A stretch of 64,000 bases of DNA. Source: Lichina pygmaea. Lineage: Eukaryota; Ascomycota; Lichinomycetes; Lichinales; Lichinaceae. The stretch spans positions 1 through 64,000 of the forward strand of contig OY730171.1 in the NCBI GenBank assembly GCA_963422465.1, read 5' to 3'. This document shows, piece after piece, positions 45,622-56,696 of this stretch. Each line of letters starts with the position of its first letter. Position 1 is the stretch's first letter. A program made the translations under genes and the position numbers. The notes beneath the pieces are model-generated. The model was not told the DNA's origin. It saw only the letters and a program-made list of their open reading frames with translations, and did not search any database.

Positions 45622-46078
45622 GCAGGAGTGGTTTGGTGTATCATGTGACTGTCGCAAACATCTGAAAACAGCAGAAATTGCCGACAGTATCCATCAAGGT
45701 GTTGCCACTCACGACATCCTTCTCTGTGTTCTCTCAAATCGGATGATACTTCACTTTAACTTGTGTACACTACTATAGTGGCAATTATTGTCGGATGAAG
45801 GCCACGAGCTAATGCGATGTTCTCCCAGACAACCTGTCTCTCTTGCTCAGAATGGTCTGGCAAAACTCTTGAATGTTCATCAGAAGCTCTCAATATCTCT
45901 TCCGCTAGGACACTACTGTTTCCGTCGTCTTGTTGAGTTGTCAAAAAGCACCTGTCAAATCCACAACACGGCGACTCGTACGCAGTCTGTCGTGCGACAG
46001 TTATTGGTGACAGGTTCTTCGTCAGAGACTGCTTTTTCCTCAGCAAATCTCAAACAGCGCTATCACATTCTCTCAACT
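45622..46078. other. Upstream region of the M16 protease gene
   Basis: First non-repetitive DNA after the retroelement block. The frame of the protease exon 1 stays open upstream to about 45,788, but family conservation starts only after the chosen ATG. No clear TATA box was identified. Confidence 0.4.
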
Positions 46079-49000
46079 ATGCATCAGTCGGACGTTTGCC
46101 CTATGCCTGCTATGGCTCCTGCAGTTACGGATCGAGCCTGCTTGACGAGGTCGGCCGAGCGTCTCACCGATCATCTCGAAACCCCGGCTTTGGACGATCG
46201 CTTATACCGAGTTATTCGGCTCTCGAATCAGCTGGAGGCAATGTTGGTCCATGATGCGGATACCGATAAAGCGAGCGCTGCCATGGACGTCAATGTCGGT
46301 GCTTTTAGCGACCCCGACGACATGCCCGGCATGGCGCATGCCGTGGAGCATCTCCTCTTCATGGGAACGAAGAAGGTCCGTTCTTCAGAGGACTGGAGCC
46401 ACTCACTCTGTGACCAGGTGGATTATTGCTGACGTACCTATGAAATCGACTAGTATCCGACAGAGAATGCCTACAGCCAATACCTCAGCAGCCACTCGGG
46501 CTACTCCAACGCCTACACGGCTTCGACCTCTACGAACTATTACTTCGAGGTGGACGCAACCGCGCGTGATGGTCAAGCGTCTCCGTTCTACGGTGCACTT
46601 GACCGATTCTCTCAATTTTTCGTCACGCCGTTGTTCCTTGAGTCGACCCTTGACCGCGAGCTACAGGCGGTTGACTCAGAAAACAAGAAGAATCTTCAGA
46701 ACGACATGTGGCGACTGAATCAGCTCGGCAAGTCTACCGCTAGTCCGCGGCATCCATATCACAAATTCTCGACTGGCAACCTACAGACGCTTCGCGATCT
46801 TCCCCGAGCGCGGGGGATTGACATCCGGAAAGAGTTCATGAACTTCTACGAGAGTCACTACTCAGCGAACCGCATGAAGCTTGTGGTGCTTGGTCGCGAA
46901 TCTCTAGATGAGTTGGAATCTTGGGTGGTGGAACTGTTCTCCGGTGTTCGCAACAAAGATTTGCGGCAACCCCGGTGGGACGAGGAGCAACCTTTAACAG
47001 ATGACCAGCTGTTGACTCAGTGCTTTGCGAAGCCAGTCATGGACACTCGTCTTTTAGAGCTCACATTCCCGTCCCTGGACGAGGACTACCTATACAAGTC
47101 GCAGCCGAGTCGCTATATCGGCCACCTGATCGGCCATGAAGGTCCTGGTAGCATCCTTGCATACATCAAGGAAAGGGGCTGGGCTACGGAGCTGTCAGCT
47201 GGGCTAAGCCAGGTCGGTCCGGGGGCTTCCCTATTCGAGATCTCTGTCCGCCTCACCGAGGACGGCCTGAAGAATTATCCCCAAGTCGTGAAGGTTATCT
47301 TCCAGTACATTTCACTCATCCGGGAACAGTCGCCACTAGAGTGGATCGTGGACGAGATCAAGGGCATGGCCGAGGTTGAATTCCGCTTCAAGCAGAAGAC
47401 CGGCGCGAGCAAGTTCACAAGCCGGATCAGCAGCGTGATGCAAAAGCCACTTCCGCGGGCATGGCTCCTTAGCGGCTCCAGCCTGATCCGGCGCTTTGAC
47501 GCCAAGGCGATCGATGAGGCGTTGAGTTTCCTTAGACCCGACAATTTCCGCTTGACGCTCGTCAGTCAGGACTTTGGGCCCGAGCTGGAGCAGCGTGAGC
47601 GCTGGTACGGGACGAGATACCACATGGAACGCATTCCCCAGGACTTTCTTGACGAGATCGAACACGCAACGAGGATAACAGGCGAGGAGCGGCTGCCGGC
47701 CCTGCACCTTCCACACAAGAACGGTTTCATCCCGACCAATTTCGACGTCGAGCGACGGGAAACACAGACGCCGGCGAAGGCTCCGAAGCTGATCCGTCAC
47801 GATGACGGTGCTAAGATCTGGTGGAAGAAAGACGATAGCTTCTGGGTGCCCAAGGGTAACGTCGTCTTTCGCGTGGCGAACCCGATCGTCGACGCCACGC
47901 CGGCGAACTTCATCAAGACAACGCTCTACTGTGAGCTCGTCAACGACGCACTTGTCGAGTACGCCTACGATGCCGAGATTGCGGGCCTCGGCTACGATCT
48001 ACGGCCCGGCCGCTTTGGACTCTCGGTGCAGATTTCGGGATACAATGACAAGATGGGCGTGCTTCTCGAGAAGATTCTCTCCACGATGAAGAACCTCGAC
48101 GTGCGGTCCGATCGCTTCGACGTGGTCAAGGAGCGTCTTCTCGAGGAGTACCAGAATTGGGACTACCAGCCCCCGTATAAGCAGATTGGCGACTATGGCG
48201 ACTGGCTTGGCAGCGAGATTGCTTGGTCCAACGGCCAATATCTGGCCGAGCTGCCCTATATTGTTGTGGACGACGTTCGCCGCTTCGTTCCCTCGCTACT
48301 TGAGCAGTTCCATGTCGAAGGGTTGGCGCACGGCAACATACATAAGGAGGATGCGCTGGGCATGGCCAGTCTGGTCGAGAGCAGGCTGCGGCCGCGCCTG
48401 ACACTTTATTCACAGCTCCCCGTCCGCCGGTCACTCATCCTGCCTCCCGGAAGCAACTTCGTCTACTCCCGCCAGCTCAAGGATCCTTTGAACGTCAACA
48501 GTTGCATAGCTTACGGGCTCTACATCGGCGATAAGGCCGATCGATCCCTCCGTGCCCGCTTACTTCTCTTCGCGCAGATGACTGAAGAGCCTGTCTTTGA
48601 TCAGCTGAGGACGAAAGAGCAATTGGGCTACATTGTCTTCTCGGGCGAGTGGAGCTTGGCCACGACCCAGTTCTATCGAGTGCTAGTGCAGAGCGAACGT
48701 ACTCCGGAATACCTCGAAAAGAGAATTGACTTGCTCCTGGCCAACTTTGGCGAAGTCCTTACCCGGATGACAGACGATGAGTTTGAGACTCACAAACGAA
48801 GCTTGGTGCAGAGACGCTTGCAGAAGCTCAAGAACCTTGATCAGGAAACCTTACGTTTCCGGCAACACATCGGAAGCCAACGCTATGATTTTGAGCAAGG
48901 TAGGGCTTCGCCGTGAACTCGTCCAACACTCTCACTCTCTTGGACATCTCGTTACTGTAGTAAACACAGATGTTCCCGCTGACATGACACTAGTTGATGG

Positions 49001-49592
49001 CGATGTCGCCGCAATTGAGCCGCTCTCCAAGAAAGACGTTGTGGACTTTTACGAGCACTACATCCGACCTGATTCGGCCACCCGGGCGAAATTATCAGTA
49101 CACTTGTACGCTCAGAAGTCAACCACCGACTTGCTGCTTGGCCAGGTAGCCGACCCTGGCAACACCATCGTCCCGCTCCTAGAGCGATTCTTCGATTCAT
49201 GCGACGTCGAAGCCAACGATGAGAAGCTTCGACGACGCTTCGAGAATATCCACGTGACGCAGACAGGCCCAGATATCATCCTCGAGGCGCTCAGGCTCTA
49301 CCTCTCCGAAGACCTCAAGCTTGACGAGGTGAAAGTCGCGTTGGTGGTCGAACACGGCGAGATGCTGTTGCGAGGTGTGGTTCCCGAACAAGTCAACAGC
49401 ACCCTCTCACTTCACCCCTTGGTCGACACTTCAGTGGAGGGCAACCAGCGTGAAGGCTTCAACGTGGGCCAGCCTCAAGGTCCCACCATCATCGACGACA
49501 TACGTCAATTCAAGGCCAGCTTGGCCGTCACTCCAGGAGCAAGACCAGTGAGGCCGCTGAGCGAGTTTGAAGAGCTGACCCCGAAGCCTTGA
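46079..49592 (+). CDS. ste23: Insulin-degrading-enzyme-like M16 zinc metalloprotease (Ste23 type), 3 exons
   Basis: Model: exons 46,079-46,375, 46,454-48,899, 48,961-49,592; introns of 78 and 61 bp; 1,124 aa. M16A proteases clamp and cut short peptides; yeast Ste23 and Axl1 act in a-factor maturation. The inverted zinc motif HAVEH is at residues 87-91 (H87, E90, H91) in GMAHAVEHLLFMGTKK. The first intron falls after MGTKK and splicing restores the family sequence YPTENAYSQYLSSHSG; it contains a GCTGACG branch point. The second intron restores FEQ-V. The protein keeps the C-terminal M16 modules (RTKEQLGYIVFSGEW) and ends LSEFEELTPKP as in fungal relatives. It is somewhat longer than yeast Ste23 or human IDE (about 1,020). 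The start could also be the next ATG (MPAMAPAV, 46,103 region). Confidence 0.93.
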
Positions 49593-52212
49593 GACTTGTG
49601 GGGATGTTCGAAGCGTTGCCGTGTTCTGACAGTCTTGTTGGAATGCGGTTCTACAACCACAGTCTGAATCTGGCTCTGTACCGAAGTTTTTGTTCATAGA
49701 GTCAAGGGTGACGTGTTGCTACCTGAAAGGCCTACTCAACTTGTGTATCGGCACTGATATAGATCTATAAAGTTAGACGTTTCATTCGAGTGACCTGGTT
49801 GAAAGACTGCATACATACTTATAGCCGTTTGTCCCAGCTATCTCTTCGATCTTTCCTAGAAATTTTTGAGGATTTGAGTTGAACGCGGCCACAATGTTTG
49901 CTAACTTGTTGACATCTCTCCAACAAAAGCAATCAAGCTGAGCAAAGATCTGGTCTAGCACAACTGCTTCGAGAGGCTGCACTGTACAACACATCTTCTT
50001 CTGACTGGCAAGGTTTTGACAAGTTTCCCTCCACAAGAACTGTCGCGATCACAATCACGATAGGCTGGGATTGTGCCATCAGAACTTATGCCCGCCCCAG
50101 ATGAGACCTGGCATTATCATGTATTCAGGCATGAAATATCATTCACCGGGCTCTGTACTTCCATCAGGGCAATAGTGTGGAATACGCCCCCCCCCCCCCC
50201 CCCCCCCACTCGACAGAGCACCGTATCAAGACCACCATACTTACCCGGTACAGTACTTCTGCATACATACGTTTTAGTGACTGTCCAGAACAGCGGTGAG
50301 TCAGTCTAGGGGTTGGCGCGAGCACACATGCCTCTTCTCAAGAGTCCGCATACCATCGATGGCTCCGGTATATTGGAACCTGGTCGCTGCTGCAATCGCT
50401 CCGCAGCTGGCAACACGTATTCGCAAAGCGTGCATACCGGTACAGATCGAGCGTGGCGAGCGGAGTTCTGGGGCATCGTACACGGATGAATGGCGTCTAC
50501 CGGCTCGAGGACTTGGCGGCGCCATCCTCTCGCCCCTCGGCGCTTAAGCGTAGGCTTCCCCTGGCTCGACTGGCAATCCTGTACTCATGAACTGACGTAG
50601 CGTATTACGTCTGCTTCTAGCCCACGAGCTTTTTCTGCGTGAACATATCGTCCTCGGCGCCTGAGGATCCTGGGTACCACCGCTCTGGTATTATTAGGCA
50701 GCCGGGTGGGAGTCGTGTCAAAATCCCCCAGTCGAAGCGCCCGGCAGTCGCAGTGCTCTTCCGCCAGATCCGACCAAACGGAGGGCCAACAGCTGCTGGA
50801 GTCGAAAAACAAAGTCGGCCATGACGGTAGCACCTTGTCCAGATGATCAATTGACGCAACTTCTATGGCGTCGTAGGTCCAGCGGCGTCGTGGACCACGC
50901 GGGCATCATCCCTCCCGACTGCGTCGTATTTGCGGAGCAGTTGCACCGATGGCGGCGCGGCCTCGGGTCACCCTGGAGGACAGCCAGGCACGCCTGGAAG
51001 CGCGAGGCTAGCCCTACGGGGTGCGATAATTAATTGTTCACGGACGTCGCTGCCGGTACGGTATTGGTATTGCGCTGCCATCTCAAGCTCTCGTGGAAAG
51101 GATGACGAAGCAGCCAGCAGCTGCTCCGGGTGAAGTGCTAGAGGACTCTGGCAAAGCTCGTTTATGCACCCCGCTATTTCAGAAGGACACTTTCGGACGT
51201 CGTTCGCCGAAGGTCTAGCCGACAAGCATCGGACTCTCTGTTCTGCCGAGGTCGGAACACGGACCTCGATGTCGCAGGTCGAGCTGCCCTCATTGTTCCG
51301 CTGTTCGAACAGGCCCGTCTCCAATGAATATCGAAACCCAGCCGGTTTGATGACAGTGGATGGATCTCTAGCAAATAGAATTGATCGCCAGCACCCCCTG
51401 GCTCTTTGCGGGCATGTTTACTACGTCTCTCATCCGTAGAACAGGCGATGCTTGCGTGGACATGCTTCAAGCCAAGTACATACGTATATGCAGCGTCGCA
51501 ATCGGCAAATGGCGCAGCAATTTCTCACGAAATGATTCATGTGTCTTCCCACATGCTAGGATATCGTTGCCGGCGTGTATCCTTTGGGCTGCAATGACCT
51601 CCGTACGAACTTGTCAACGGATGAAGTGAACAGCTTCATAACGGGTAAGCTTCCTCGAAGCCTCCTTCGTCAATTGAGACCGAGCCCGTTGTCTTTGTTG
51701 ACGCCGCCTGTGTTGCATGACTGAATCATGGCTTCTCTACTCCGTACATACGTACATACGTGCATCGACGGTGCCATTCGCCGCGACTCTACATCAACCG
51801 GTCCGAGCATCGTCACGGGTCGCCTATCTCGTGTCCCTTGCTGCTACGATGCCAGTTCGATCCCTTGACGTACTGTGTCATGTCAACGTGCTGGCCAACG
51901 GTTGCGGTATTTGCCTCTGCTTTCCGAATCCACGTTGCGATGAACGATACATCCTAGCGAAACCATGTGCCTGGGAGAACAGAATGCGGGGGAGGGGCAT
52001 CCCTGCCACGAGAGAAAAAGGGCAAAAACGAGGATGCGGCCAAAGAACCCAGGTCACGATCACCCAGCCGTTGTCCTGGGGCCGACTCGAAGGGGACTTA
52101 AACCCGATCTGATGTCCAGACTTCCGCGAATTCAGCAAAGACTGTGCTCGACAAGACACTTGCTTCCAGCGCCCGTCCAGCTTCTCTGACATAGCCTGTC
52201 CGACTCGAAGCC
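49593..52212. other. Intergenic spacer, no gene supported
   Basis: About 2.6 kb with many short frames on both strands but no family match, no consistent codon structure and no tRNA-like fold noticed. It holds a run of 21 C at 50,187-50,207 and TACGTA-type repeats near 51,740-51,765. Confidence 0.6.
50187..50207 (+). repeat. Poly-C tract (21 C)
   Basis: Uninterrupted homopolymer in the spacer. Similar tracts occur at 57,270-57,284 (in an intron), 62,509-62,525 and 63,466-63,480. Confidence 0.95.
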
Positions 52213-53221
52213 ATGGGAGGTACCGTTAACGTCCATCAACACGGCAAGGAGGTCGAGGGAGCCACACACTCCCATCAGGACTCGTCTGGCAGCGGTAATC
52301 TGCACTCCTCCAGCACGGACGGCGATGTTGCTCGACCGACGACGCTGGTGGGCGAACTACCGCTGGGTTTCTTTCCTCCCCCCCGCAAGTTTGCGAATCC
52401 GGGTCCGCTGGGTCTCTCGGCTTTCGCTTTGACAACCTTCGTCCTCAGCTTGGTCAACGTCAACGCTCGGGGGCTGACGAAGCCGAACCTGGTGGTCTCG
52501 CTGGCTTATGGATATGGTGGCCTGTTGCAGTTCATATCGGGCATGTGGTACGAAAGTCTCGCACGCAGCCAAAAGGGACCTGTTGAGGGCTGATCATCAT
52601 GAACACCCAGGGAGATTGTGATGGGAAATACTCTAGCTGCAACGGCCATGGCGTCATATGGCGGCTTCTGGATCGCCTTGGCCATCATCTTGACCCCATC
52701 GTTCGAGATTGAGAGCGCGCTTGGGGCCAAGTCGCCGGACTATGTCAACTCGATGGGTTTCTTCTTGATCGTAAGTGTTCGACCCCGGGACTGATTTCGT
52801 ATCCGCTTGATCGTGGCTCACAAGACAATCTCAGGGCTGGTTCATCTTCACGACATTGATTCTGGTCGGAACACTTCGATCCACGCTCGTCCTGTTCCTG
52901 ACCATCTTCTTCTTGGACCTGACGTTCCTCTTCTTGGCCGTCGGCTACCTCCACAACGACCACGGTCTACCAAGAGAGGGCTGGACCAAGGCTGGTGGTT
53001 GGGCTGGCATCTTCACTTCGATCTGCGCCTGGTACGGTGCTCTCGCTGGACTATTGGACCGGACCAACAGGTAAGTCTTTCAGGAGGGAGCACCAGACAT
53101 GGATGAAGATGTGTGCTCACGTTCGCTCTGTCTTAGCTTCTTCATCCTACCAGTCTGGCCATTTCCGTGGTCGGTGCAAGGCCGGGAGCAGACGACCAAA
53201 CGACAGCGAGAAATGGCCTGA
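52213..53221 (+). CDS. GPR1/FUN34/YaaH-family membrane protein (acetate/ammonium transporter family), 4 exons
   Basis: Model: exons 52,213-52,547, 52,611-52,770, 52,835-53,070, 53,137-53,221; 271 aa. The family (yeast Ady2/Ato, Aspergillus AcpA, E. coli SatP) moves acetate or affects ammonium export across the plasma membrane. The signature NPGPLGL is at residues 62-68 after a His/Ser-rich cytosolic N-terminus. Hydrophobic segments follow: LGLSAFALTTFVLSLVNV, ASYGGFWIALAIILTP, GWFIFTTLILVG, LVLFLTIFFLDLTFLFLAVG and AGIFTSICAWYGALAGLL, consistent with six helices. Introns are 63, 64 and 66 bp with GT-AG ends; each junction restores family sequence (MW-EIVMGNT, FFLI-GWFIFTT, TNR/S-FFILPVWPFPW). 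Ends KRQREMA. Confidence 0.92.
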
Positions 53222-54039
53222 TTCTCTTGAGAGAGGGTGTCCTCCATCTTGGGTCGGATAACGCATAGGAAACGGAGTCTGGTTGTGGAAAGACACGATA
53301 TCCTTTGCATGGCCGGTTTTTATGAATGGTCTGAAAGTAGATCTGGGATTACACCCCAACGCCATAGAATCAGCATTTTCATTTGCTCTTTGTGTTTATC
53401 AGAACATGTTGCCTGTAGAGTGATCAGTACACTGGCTCCACGCTGTGCGGCGTCGCGTTCGTCTTTCATACACATCTCATGTCAATGTATGAAACATCAG
53501 TTCTCAAGCATAATGTTCTCTCATAATATGTCAGAGGCATTTGCACTGTGGTGGGCAATTTGAGTAACATGTATCAAAGGCGGTCGTTGGGCTCCATCGC
53601 AGTCGTTGGTACTTGGATATTGCATTTGATATTCAATATCGTTCTCTGACCCAAGATCATGGTTTCGAAACTTGTACCTCCTTCGTGAAAGGACCCAAGG
53701 GCACATGGTGAAGTGTCACGAGCAAGCAAGTCATCGTTGAGCAACATCTCGACCGGGCATACAAGTAAAGCCATGTGGCTTGTCCTTGGGAGTGATGATA
53801 TTTCTCCAGATGACACTCACTCGTGGCGGCTGGTATCGGCCCCGACTGCTTAGGCAGAATACCATTCGTCCACGAGCTTTCTCTCTTGCCACCATCCATT
53901 GTCAGCCTGAGAGACAGCCTGGATGAGAATCAGAGGGCCTGACATGGCTCGGCGACCTGAGTGACGGTGTCGGGTAGAAAAGCTGAAGGATGATCTAGAC
54001 ATTGTTGCTGCCCATCCTGCAACAGGTACGGGTCACCGC
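53222..54039. other. Spacer between convergent genes, no gene supported
   Basis: About 0.8 kb of 3' flanking sequence between the transporter (+) and the Mpp6-like gene (-). It is more AT-rich than its neighbours. Short frames here have no recognisable content. Confidence 0.55.
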
Positions 54040-55120
54040 TCAGTTTGATGGGCATTCTTTGGCAAAATGGCCAAGACGGCCACATCGGTAGCACTTTGTA
54101 TTAGGGTCGACAGATCTTCCATGCTTTACGCCCGAAATGGCCGTGAGTTTGTTGAGGTTGACTTTCTTGGGTACATGACCCTGAGTCTCTGTGGCAGGCT
54201 GGAAAGAAGTCGCACTTGCCGCTGCTCTGCGCCGTTCCTTGGCGATACGTTTGGCCTCTTTGCGGGCCTGCCGCAGCAAAGAGTTTGCGTCTAGCGCGGC
54301 ACCATCGGAATGAGAGTCTCGCTGTATACCGGGCTTCCCGTCCTGAGCGTCGTCCTCGGACGAATCACTGGATGGCGCTCCCTTCCATGGCAGTGTCAGT
54401 GTCTGGAACAATCATAGCAAGGTCCCCTACCCTGTTGCTCAAATCGTGGGGTGAGAGGCCATCTGTAAGGTCTCACCTCGGGACCCTGTTCGACAAGGCC
54501 GTACCGTCTCCGTCCTCTGTTCTGCGAACGCAGACCAGGCTCGTAGTCGTTCTCTACAACGTCGGCAAAGCGAGTTGTGTCGTCGATGCTTGCATATCCG
54601 GCGGTCACAACCTGAAGGCCTCCGAGTTCTCCTTCGCCGACAGTGGCGTCACGGCCGCTCTGGATGCTAAATGCCCACCTCGTCTCACCAACGAGAGCAG
54701 CTTGGCGCTCGACGGCTTCGGCGCGTCTTGCTTCTTCTCGGGCCAACTCGGCTTGGATGTCTTCGTCCGCCGTCGAGCGCGCCGATGTTTTTCGGCGCTT
54801 GGAGTTGGGTTCCTCAGCCACAGGTGGCGCTGTGTCTTGCGAGTGTGCAGCTGCTCTTTGCATAAACTAGCAACATTTCAGCGCATGGCACGCCACGGCG
54901 CAACGAGGCAACAGGAGTTTTCTGGTCAAGCGAGAATACTCACCTTCATTGTCATGAGTCGCGATGACATGGACTTCGTCGGCCGAGCCGCTTGAGATGG
55001 AGGGTTCGCCATGACGGTTGCAGGCGACGACGATGCCGACGACGTTGCGACGGCCTTGCCTCTCGTTAGCCACTGGGAAGCAAGAGAGTGCTTCCGTATA
55101 CGATAGAAGTCAGAAGTCAT
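54040..55120 (-). CDS. Mpp6-like nuclear exosome cofactor with C-terminal CCHC knuckle, 3 exons
   Basis: Model on the minus strand: exons 55,120-54,944, 54,866-54,477, 54,402-54,040; introns of 77 and 74 bp (GTGAG donors); 309 aa. Splicing the first intron creates SRLMTMKFMQRAAA, the conserved MPP6/MPH6 motif (human KNLLRMKFMQRG), which tethers cofactors to the nuclear exosome. Then come a basic NLS-like SKRRKTSARS, a charged helix (AREEARRAEAVERQAA), RWAF (as in the family HWYL position) and LQVVTAGYASID. After the second intron follow a Lys/Arg-rich helix (ARKEAKRIAKERRRAAAS) and a CCHC knuckle CYRCGRLGHFAKEC four residues from the end. The true start may be a later in-frame ATG (residue 37 or 51). 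The added knuckle suggests direct RNA contact. Confidence 0.8.
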
Positions 55121-55388
55121 GAAAAGTCATGACCACGTACTCAAGTTACTAGTCCAGCAGAGAGTACGTACTGTGCGCTGGCACTATATGTGAGTGGGTA
55201 CTGTACTACCGTACGTACGAGTAGGTAGATTGCACATGAACAGGTCGACCCTAAGAAGCTACTTTCGATGAAGCACTAGGCCTAATTTGCGATGGCCACA
55301 TAGACCGGGATTGGTTACGTAAGCTGGAAGGCCGTTCGAGGTCGGAGTCGTCTACTTGGAAATCCCAAACGACCTTGCGGCTGCGAAG

Positions 55389-56244
55389 ATGCTTCCAGCA
55401 GGACAGCGGCTCGGCCTCGGCGCCGTCCTGACCAGGGGCTTCCACACCTTCGCCGCTCGTGCGGCGGGCTCGTCGCCGGTTCTGCCAAACGACCCTACTC
55501 GTCGCAAGCCGGTGGCTAACGTCTCCGAGACCAACGCCCTGCCGACAACGTCGACAGGAAACCAAGATGGCGCTATCCAGGAGACGGTCGATGAGGGAGA
55601 ACGCCGGCGAGTGAGGCAGGCGCCCAACAGAGAGCGGGTCTGGTCGGGGAGTCAACAGGAGCGAGCCAAGGCAATGGTCGGGCCACGCTTCGAGCAAGTG
55701 ATGATGGAGTATCAGGTCGGTCTGAGGCCATGTCGAGCCTCGTCGTCGGCATGACGATCCCCCCGACATTTAACGAGTGCGTCCATGTCAAATGCCTCGG
55801 CTGACTTTATCTGGATACAGCCACAACCTTGGGCGGCCATTGACCTGATCCACCAGCAACCGGTCCGGTGGCGGAAGGAGTCCCTGGCCTCGTGCGACGG
55901 TGGCGGCGGGCCGTTGGGTCATCCCAGAATTTTCATCAACCTAGATCAGCCAGCGATCGTTCCGTGCAACTACTGTGGCCTCCCCTTTGTGAGTCTTGCA
56001 TGCTTCTGTTGCCTAGTCCGTTTCTACTCCATATGCCAGTGGCCGGAGTAGAGGTCGGCTTGTGTACTTGACGGTATTGGGAATGCTGACGAGACCGGGC
56101 TATGCGGCGTGACAGGCCAACGAACGCCATCGACCGACGCTGGAGTCTCTTCCTCGAACGAGCTATCCTCTGGAGCCACAGGGAAGGGCAGAAGAGGTCG
56201 AGGAACGACAGCGAGTCACAGACCACCCGTTCGAGCAACGGTGA
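55389..56244 (+). CDS. Mitochondrial complex I zinc subunit (NDUFS6 / 13-kDa type), 3 exons
   Basis: Model: exons 55,389-55,715, 55,821-55,988, 56,116-56,244; introns 105 and 127 bp; 207 aa. An accessory subunit of NADH:ubiquinone oxidoreductase at the hinge between the matrix and membrane arms. The zf-CHCC zinc site is C134, H143, C158, C161 in SCDGGGGPLGHPRIFIN and PCNYCGLPF. The N-terminus (MLPAGQRLGLGAVLTRGFHTF) is basic and hydroxylated like a mitochondrial presequence. The first junction joins FEQVMMEYQ to PQPWAAIDLI and the second LPF to ANERHRPTLESLP, both family-conserved. The C-terminal tail after PLEPQGRAEE is Glu/Arg-rich. Confidence 0.92.
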
Positions 56245-56696
56245 AACAAGGCTCCTCGGCGATTGGGGGTGATTCCGAGTGCTCTTTTAGACGTGGCACG
56301 CCTTCTCTCTTTTGATTATTCCAGGGTTTCAGCGCATAAACTCGTGTGGGTCGTCGAAAGAGGCCATCATCCTGCCTCCGGGTTGCATCAATGAGGTTTG
56401 AGGGCACTTTTGTCTGGCCCCGTCCAGTTGATCTGCTGTTGTATATCAGTAGTCATCCAGAGAGAACAGTTCTAGATTTCCATCGGCTCTGATATTAGCA
56501 TAGGGCCAAGGACGTTGATTGCGACATCGTGGCAGGGTCTTCACTCGCTAGAACCTATGTTTATGTATGCATACGTGCTGCACTCCGTACGTACGTACGT
56601 ACGTACGTACTGAGATGTGACATCAGGTAACCCCGCCCTCGGCCTGACTAACGCAAGTTCTGCCATGACGTCGGCCGTAGTCGCGGTGGGGCGGAA
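56245..56696. other. Spacer with (ACGT)n run
   Basis: No gene seen. A run of alternating CGTACGTA lies at about 56,587-56,609, about 90 bp upstream of the YjbQ-type gene, with other GTAC-rich stretches near 56,565. Confidence 0.6.

Noticed and set aside
45622-46078. Extension of the M16 protease upstream to 45,788
   Set aside because: The frame is open but the added residues show no conservation I recognise. The ATG at 46,079 gives a normal-looking N-terminus close to the catalytic domain.
47336-47800. Minus-strand open frames within the M16 protease gene
   Set aside because: Opposite-strand shadow of a conserved coding exon with no independent signal.
50296-50547. 83-codon frame starting MSQSRGWREHTC
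   Set aside because: No family resemblance, no introns or neighbours that support it, and a rival frame on the other strand of equal quality.
49593-52212. Search for tRNA or 5S rRNA genes in the spacer
   Set aside because: No cloverleaf with intact A and B boxes and no 5S-like sequence was noticed; a covariance-model scan would be the proper test.
54216-54995. 259-codon plus-strand open frame
   Set aside because: Shadow of the Mpp6-like minus-strand gene, whose splice sites and conserved motifs are decisive.
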